From Syntrophaceae bacterium UBA5744 (GTDB lineage Bacteria; Desulfobacterota; Syntrophia; Syntrophales; UBA2192): a stretch of DNA of 10,132 nt. The stretch spans positions 1-10,132 of the forward strand of contig DIFQ01000073.1 in the NCBI GenBank assembly GCA_002419215.1, given 5' to 3'. This document shows, piece after piece, positions 6,067 through 10,132 of this stretch (positions within the stretch are counted from its first letter, which is position 1; each line of letters opens with the position of its first letter). The position numbers and the translations under genes were made by a program. The notes beneath the pieces are model-generated. The model saw only the letters and a program-made list of their open reading frames with translations, searched no databases and was not told where the DNA came from.

Positions 6067-9039
6067 ATGGTCAACCGAATCGAAATCGGTTTCAGGAACA
6101 ACATCCGGGATGCCCTGGGCGAAAAGGTAAAACGGCGCATCGTGGATAACCTCCGGATCGACGTGGAGGAGGTCGGCACGATCGACGTCTTCACGATCGA
6201 GGGCGATCTCACGAAGGCGGAGCTCAGACAGGCCGCGGCGGGCCCCCTGTCGGATCCCGTGATCCAGAAGCACGCCGTCAACCGCGCCCTCGCCGACGGG
6301 TTCGACTGGCTCATCGAGGTGGGGTTCCGCCCCGGGGTGACGGACAACGTGGGAAAGACGGCCACGGAGGCCATCGAGCTTCTCGTCGAGAAGCGAAAGC
6401 CCCTCAAGGTCTACACGTCGCGCCAGTACGTGATCCGCGGAGAGATCGGCCGGGCCGGGGCGGAACGGATCGCCTCGGGAGTGCTGGCCAACGACCTCAT
6501 CGAGCGCTACGAGATCGTCGACGGAAAGAGCTGGGACGCAAAGAAGGGCATGAACCCCTATGTCCCGAAGGTGGTCGGCGTGGACGACCCACGCGTCGAG
6601 GAGATCGATCTCAATGTGCCCGACGCCGCGCTCTCCGGGATCAGCAGCAGCCGCACCCTCGCCCTCTCGCTCGAGGAGATGAAGGCCATCCAGGCCTACA
6701 TGAACGACCCGTCGGTCTTCGAGACCCGGAAACAAAACGGCCTCGGGGAGAAGATCACCGACGTGGAGCTGGAAATGCTCGCCCAGACCTGGTCGGAGCA
6801 CTGCAAGCACAAGATCTTCAACAGCTTCATCACCTACGAGGAGCCGGACGGAAAGCGGCTCGAGATCGATTCGCTCTTTTCCACCTGCATCAAGGGCTCC
6901 ACGAAGGAGATCCGCCGGCGCCTCGGCGCCGACGACTGGTGCCTGTCGGTCTTCGTCGACAACGCCGGCGTCATCAAATTCAACGACGACTGGAACCTCG
7001 TCTTCAAGGTGGAGACCCACAACTCGCCGTCGGCCCTCGACCCTTACGGCGGGGCGCTCACGGGTATCGTGGGCGTCAACCGCGACCCTTTCGGCACGGG
7101 CAAGGGCGCGAGGCTTATCTTCAACACGGACGTCTTCTGCTTTGCCGACCCCTTCTACGACAAGCCGCTCCCTCAGCGGATCCTGCACCCGCGACGCATC
7201 TACGAGGGCGTGCGCGAGGGCGTCGAGCACGGCGGCAACAAGAGCGGCATCCCCACGGTGAACGGCTGCATCGTCTTCGACGACCGCTTTCTCGGCAAAC
7301 CCCTCGTCTACTGCGGCACCGCGGGGCTCATGCCCGCCGAGATCCTCGGCGAGCCGAGCCACACCAAGTCGATCCTGCCGGGCGATCTCGTCGTCATGAC
7401 GGGGGGCCGCATCGGCAAGGACGGCATCCACGGGGCGACCTTCTCCTCCGAGGAGCTCCACGAGGGCTCGCCCGTCTCGGCCGTCCAGATCGGGGACCCC
7501 ATCACCCAGAAGAAGATGACGGACTTCCTGCTCATGGCCAGGGACCGCGGCCTCTACCGGGCCATCACCGACAACGGGGCGGGCGGCCTTTCCTCCTCCG
7601 TGGGCGAGATGGCGGGTATGTCCGGCGGCGCGGAGCTGGACCTGAAAAACGCCCCCCTCAAGTATGCCGGCCTCGACCCCTGGGAGATCCTGCTCTCCGA
7701 GGCGCAGGAACGCATGAGCCTCGCCATCCAGCCCGAGAAGATCGACGAGTTCATGGAGCTGGCCCGCAAGATGGAGGTGGAGGCCACCATCCTGGGGACA
7801 TTCACGGACACGGGCAAGTTCCACGTCCGCTATGGCGGAAAGACCGTGGCCTGCCTCGACATGGAATTCCTCCACGAGGGCGTGCCCCAGATGCGGCTTG
7901 CGGCCCGCTGGGTCCCCCCGAGGCACCCGGAGCCGGCAATTCCCGAGCCCGCCGATTACGGCAAGGCCCTGAAATCGATGTTTGCGCGGCTCAACATCTG
8001 CAGCAAGGAGTCCGTCGTGCGGCAGTACGACCACGAGGTCCAGGGAGGAAGCGTGGTGAAGCCGCTCGTGGGGGCGGCAAACGACGGACCGAGCGATGCG
8101 GCCGTCGTGCGGCCCGTGCTCGAATCCTACGAGGGCGTCGTCGTGGCCAACGGCATCTGCCCGCGCTACAGCGACATCGACGCCTACCACATGGCGGCCT
8201 GCGCCATCGACGAGGCGGTCCGCAACGCCGTCGCCGTGGGCGGTACGCTGGAGAGGCTTGCGGGGCTCGACAACTTCTGCTGGTGCGATCCCGTCCAGTC
8301 GGAGAAAACGCCCGACGGCTCCTACAAGCTTGCGCAGCTCGTGCGGGCCAACCTCGCCCTTTACGACTATACCCGCATTTACGGCGTGCCCTGCATTTCC
8401 GGCAAGGACAGCATGAAAAACGACTACCAGATCGGCGAGACGAAGATCTCCATCCCGCCCACGCTGCTCTTCTCGGTCATCGGCCGGATCGAGGACGTGC
8501 GCAGGGCCGTGACCATGGATGCCAAGCGGGCCGGCGATCTCGTCTACGCGCTGGGCGAGACGAAAAGGGAGATGGGCGGCTCCGAGTGGTACGCGATGCA
8601 CGGGTGGGTCGGAAATGACGTGCCGAAGGTGGACGCCGAGCGCGCGATGGCGCTCTACAGTGCCCTTTCGAAGGCGATCCGCGAGGGGCTCGTGGCCTCG
8701 TGCCACGACTGCTCCGACGGCGGCCTCGGCGTGGCCCTGGCCGAGACGGCCTTTTCCGGCGGGCTCGGGATGGATGTCGATCTGGCTGCCGTCCCGGCGA
8801 GCGCGATCGCCCGGGACGACGAGATGCTCTTTTCCGAGTCCCAGAGCCGGTTTGTCGTCACCGTGCGGCCCGAAAAGAAAGCGGCCTTCGAAGCGATGCT
8901 GGCCGGCAGTCCCTTCGCCTGCGTCGGGACGGTGACGGCGGAGGGCCTCTTCCGGGTGAAGGGTCTCAGGGGCGGTGTGATCCTCGAAGAGAGGATCGAA
9001 GACCTCAAAGAGGCTTGGCAGCGGACGCTGCGCTTCTGA
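6067..9039 (+). CDS. purL: Phosphoribosylformylglycinamidine synthase, synthetase subunit with PurS-like N-terminus
   Basis: PurL converts FGAR to FGAM using ATP and ammonia supplied by PurQ, in the cytoplasm. The 990-residue chain begins with two PurS-like modules (about 4-75 and 81-152), equivalent to the PurS dimer of three-subunit enzymes. A linker carries AQTWSEHCKHK (239-249, His245). Two synthetase halves follow: VETHNSPSALDPYGGA (315-330), DNGAGGLSSSVGEMA (502-516) and LSEAQERM (543-550) in the first; YDHEVQGGSVVKPLVG (654-669), ISGKDSMKND (777-786) and HDCSDGGLGVALAE (880-893) in the second. There is no glutaminase domain, so the protein is a large-type PurL (about 1,300 residues in enterobacteria) cut before its glutaminase, which purQ supplies. 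GGAAGGAAGAGG precedes the ATG with good spacing, only 18 bases after the regulator stop codon, suggesting co-transcription. Confidence 0.97.
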   Translation: MVNRIEIGFRNNIRDALGEKVKRRIVDNLRIDVEEVGTIDVFTIEGDLTKAELRQAAAGPLSDPVIQKHAVNRALADGFDWLIEVGFRPGVTDNVGKTATEAIELLVEKRKPLKVYTSRQYVIRGEIGRAGAERIASGVLANDLIERYEIVDGKSWDAKKGMNPYVPKVVGVDDPRVEEIDLNVPDAALSGISSSRTLALSLEEMKAIQAYMNDPSVFETRKQNGLGEKITDVELEMLAQTWSEHCKHKIFNSFITYEEPDGKRLEIDSLFSTCIKGSTKEIRRRLGADDWCLSVFVDNAGVIKFNDDWNLVFKVETHNSPSALDPYGGALTGIVGVNRDPFGTGKGARLIFNTDVFCFADPFYDKPLPQRILHPRRIYEGVREGVEHGGNKSGIPTVNGCIVFDDRFLGKPLVYCGTAGLMPAEILGEPSHTKSILPGDLVVMTGGRIGKDGIHGATFSSEELHEGSPVSAVQIGDPITQKKMTDFLLMARDRGLYRAITDNGAGGLSSSVGEMAGMSGGAELDLKNAPLKYAGLDPWEILLSEAQERMSLAIQPEKIDEFMELARKMEVEATILGTFTDTGKFHVRYGGKTVACLDMEFLHEGVPQMRLAARWVPPRHPEPAIPEPADYGKALKSMFARLNICSKESVVRQYDHEVQGGSVVKPLVGAANDGPSDAAVVRPVLESYEGVVVANGICPRYSDIDAYHMAACAIDEAVRNAVAVGGTLERLAGLDNFCWCDPVQSEKTPDGSYKLAQLVRANLALYDYTRIYGVPCISGKDSMKNDYQIGETKISIPPTLLFSVIGRIEDVRRAVTMDAKRAGDLVYALGETKREMGGSEWYAMHGWVGNDVPKVDAERAMALYSALSKAIREGLVASCHDCSDGGLGVALAETAFSGGLGMDVDLAAVPASAIARDDEMLFSESQSRFVVTVRPEKKAAFEAMLAGSPFACVGTVTAEGLFRVKGLRGGVILEERIEDLKEAWQRTLRF

Positions 9040-9053
9040 CGCTTTGCGTCCGC
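9021..9053 (+). terminator. Hairpin across the purL stop codon
   Basis: GCGGACGC (9021-9028) is the exact reverse complement of GCGTCCGC (9046-9053), and an inner GCG/CGC pair (9030-9032 with 9040-9042) extends the stem. The purL TGA (9037-9039) lies in the loop. No U-tract follows, so it may be a transcript-stabilising or attenuating structure rather than a full terminator. Confidence 0.4.
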
Positions 9054-9054
9054 A

Positions 9055-9154
9055 GTAACTGGTTGAATAGGTAACTGGTTGATTAGGAATCAACGGAAAA
9101 GAGATTTTCATTTTCCTAATCACTTTGTCACTTAATTACTTAATTACTCAATCA
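9055..9154. repeat. AT-rich inverted structure made of 7-9-nt units, purL-purQ gap
   Basis: The left part is a 16-nt direct duplication, GTAACTGGTTGAATAG (9055-9070) and GTAACTGGTTGATTAG (9071-9086), differing at one base. The complement of the right part (9154-9115) reads GTTGATTGA, GTAATTAA, GTAATTAA, GTGACAAA, GTGATTAGG. TGATTAGGAA (9080-9089) pairs exactly with TTCCTAATCA (9113-9122), and GGAAAA (9095-9100) can pair with TTTTCC (9111-9116). The stretch is far more AT-rich than both genes. It ends just before the purQ Shine-Dalgarno GAGG (9159-9162). It separates two genes whose products form one enzyme, so it may modulate purQ expression or be a repeat inserted there. Confidence 0.75.
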
Positions 9155-9167
9155 ACTTGAGGTACCA

Positions 9168-10028
9168 ATGCCGAGAATTGTAAAATCGATTGTACTGACG
9201 GGGAACGGGACGAACTGCGAGCGGGAGATGGCCCATGCCTGCAGACTGGCGGGGTCGGACGAGGTGGACATCGTCTACATCCACGAGATCCTGAACGGCG
9301 AGAAGCGCCTCGATGAGTACCATTTCCTGAACCTGCCCGGCGGGTTTCTGGACGGCGACGACCTGGGATCGGCCAAGGCGGGTGCCAACCGGATCGTCCA
9401 CGCGAAGATCAGGGGAAGCGGCGAGCCGCTCCGGGACCAGTTTCTCCGGTTCATCGGCGAGGGAAAACTGATCCTCGGCGTGTGCAACGGCTTCCAGCTC
9501 ATGGTCAAGCTCGGCATCCTCCCCGCCTTCGACGGCGAGTACTTCAAGCAGACGGTGACCCTCTCCTTCAACGACTCGGGACGTTTCGAGGACCGCTGGG
9601 TCTGGCTCGCGGTGAACGATCAATCCCCCTGTGTCTTCACGAGAGGGCTGAAAAAAATCTACCTTCCCGTTCGCCACGGCGAGGGGAAGTTCATGGCGAA
9701 AAGCGCCCCGATCCTGAGGCGGCTCCGCAGGCAGCAGCAGGTCGTTGCCCGCTACTGCACGCAGGAAAGCGACAAGCCCACCCTGGAGTACCCCGCCAAC
9801 CCCAACGGCGCCGTCGACGCCATCGCCGGAATCTGCAACGAAACGGGGCGCCTGTACGGGATGATGCCCCACCCCGAAGCCTACACGCACTACACGAACC
9901 ACCCCCGCTGGACGAGGGAAGACCTGCCCGAGGAGGGGATGGGGCTGGCCATCTTCAAGAATGCGATCGAGTTCATCCGGAGCGAAGAGTTCGAACAGCG
10001 CCCCGTGAGGATCCGGGAAGCGGGCTGA
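9168..10028 (+). CDS. purQ: Phosphoribosylformylglycinamidine synthase, glutaminase subunit
   Basis: PurQ is the class I glutamine amidotransferase that hydrolyses glutamine and passes ammonia to PurL. The 286-residue chain opens with LTGNGTNCEREMAHA (10-24), typical of the family. The nucleophile is Cys106 in LGVCNGFQLM (103-112), and the other triad residues are His235 and Glu237 in GMMPHPEAY (231-239). LPVRHGEGKF (166-175) and NPNGAVDAIAGI (211-222) are also conserved family blocks. It is longer than the roughly 225-residue PurQ of three-subunit systems and resembles the C-terminal glutaminase domain of single-chain PurL, consistent with the PurS-like extension on the PurL here. GAGG (9159-9162) stands five bases before the ATG. 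It follows purL by 128 bases rather than overlapping it, so it may use the purL transcript or a promoter in the spacer. Confidence 0.95.
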   Translation: MPRIVKSIVLTGNGTNCEREMAHACRLAGSDEVDIVYIHEILNGEKRLDEYHFLNLPGGFLDGDDLGSAKAGANRIVHAKIRGSGEPLRDQFLRFIGEGKLILGVCNGFQLMVKLGILPAFDGEYFKQTVTLSFNDSGRFEDRWVWLAVNDQSPCVFTRGLKKIYLPVRHGEGKFMAKSAPILRRLRRQQQVVARYCTQESDKPTLEYPANPNGAVDAIAGICNETGRLYGMMPHPEAYTHYTNHPRWTREDLPEEGMGLAIFKNAIEFIRSEEFEQRPVRIREAG

Positions 10029-10036
10029 GAAAAAAA

Positions 10037-10132
10037 GTCATCGCGAGCCGAGCCTTGCGAAGCGTGGCGATCTTCGTCTGAGATGGAGGGATGAGATTGC
10101 TTCGTCTCTTCGTTCCTCCTAAGAAACAGCTC
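10037..10132. repeat. Palindromic intergenic repeat (REP/MITE-like), cut by the window edge
   Basis: Starting nine bases after the purQ stop, the sequence reads GTCATCGCGAGCC, then GCGAAGCGTGGCGATCTT, and later GAGATTGCTTCGTC, CTTCGTTCCTCCT. The two halves can pair imperfectly (CGAAGC with GCTTCG, GATCTT with GAGATT). From memory, this GCGAG...GAAGC...GCAATCTC vocabulary recurs as dispersed palindromes between genes in many proteobacterial and other genomes. The usual closing GCAATGAC is not seen before the sequence diverges at AAGAAACAGCTC, so the right end is degraded. In this position it may also serve as the 3' hairpin of the pur transcript. Confidence 0.6.

Noticed and set aside
6939..8618. 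A 559-codon plus-strand frame inside purL, plus a 333-codon minus-strand frame over the kinase gene (2753-3754)
   Set aside because: Both are low-complexity translations in shifted frames of well-supported genes and have no own initiation signals or domains.
4639..9123. A 1,494-codon open frame on the minus strand opposite the regulator and purL
   Set aside because: It lies antisense to two complete genes with every expected catalytic motif. Its translation is Arg, His, Asp and Gly-rich with no recognisable domain. Long antisense frames of this kind arise from GC-rich third positions, which remove stop codons.
9040..9167. CRISPR-like array because of several short repeats in the spacer
   Set aside because: Units are 7-9 nt or a single 16-nt duplication without regular unique spacers, and there are no cas genes.

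Overview
The window looks like chromosomal DNA of a GC-rich Gram-negative bacterium. Three things fit a member of the former Deltaproteobacteria (Desulfobacterota, perhaps the Syntrophia group): GC-rich third codon positions in the right half, an NtrB/NtrC-type sensor and regulator pair, and formylglycinamidine ribonucleotide synthase divided into a roughly 990-residue PurL and a separate, long PurQ. This placement is inferred from gene style only; there is no rRNA or other phylogenetic marker here.

Layout: (1) Positions 1-464 hold no convincing gene, only a 12-bp hairpin and a possible 12-codon mini-ORF behind a consensus Shine-Dalgarno. (2) Positions 465-2427, minus strand, are a two-gene operon: a membrane-anchored seven-bladed WD40 propeller, then a class 3 lipase-like hydrolase. 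(3) Positions 2428-2854 form a divergent control region with a plausible promoter for each direction and, between them, a perfect 27-bp inverted repeat. (4) Positions 2855-6048, plus strand, encode a polytopic sensor histidine kinase and a sigma-54-dependent NtrC-family response regulator, separated by 272 bases that contain a promoter and a repeat-built inverted structure. (5) Positions 6067-10028 carry purL and purQ, the fourth step of de novo purine synthesis. purL starts 18 bases after the regulator stop codon, so regulator and purL are probably co-transcribed. purL and purQ are separated by an AT-rich, repeat-built spacer. (6) From 10037 to the right edge there is a palindromic intergenic repeat.

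Working together: the kinase would phosphorylate Asp61 of the regulator, which would activate sigma-54 promoters elsewhere; I find no clear -24/-12 site in the window. PurL and PurQ form one enzyme: PurQ releases ammonia from glutamine and PurL uses it with ATP to convert FGAR to FGAM. The lipase/propeller operon is functionally unconnected as far as can be seen.

The least ordinary feature is shared by non-coding gaps rather than genes. The kinase-regulator and purL-purQ gaps contain inverted structures whose arms are built from degenerate 7-9-nt units of the type GTTGANNAG or GTDANNRR, and the perfect inverted repeat at 2616-2697 contains a related core. I see no previously unknown multi-gene system; the genes are recognisable families.
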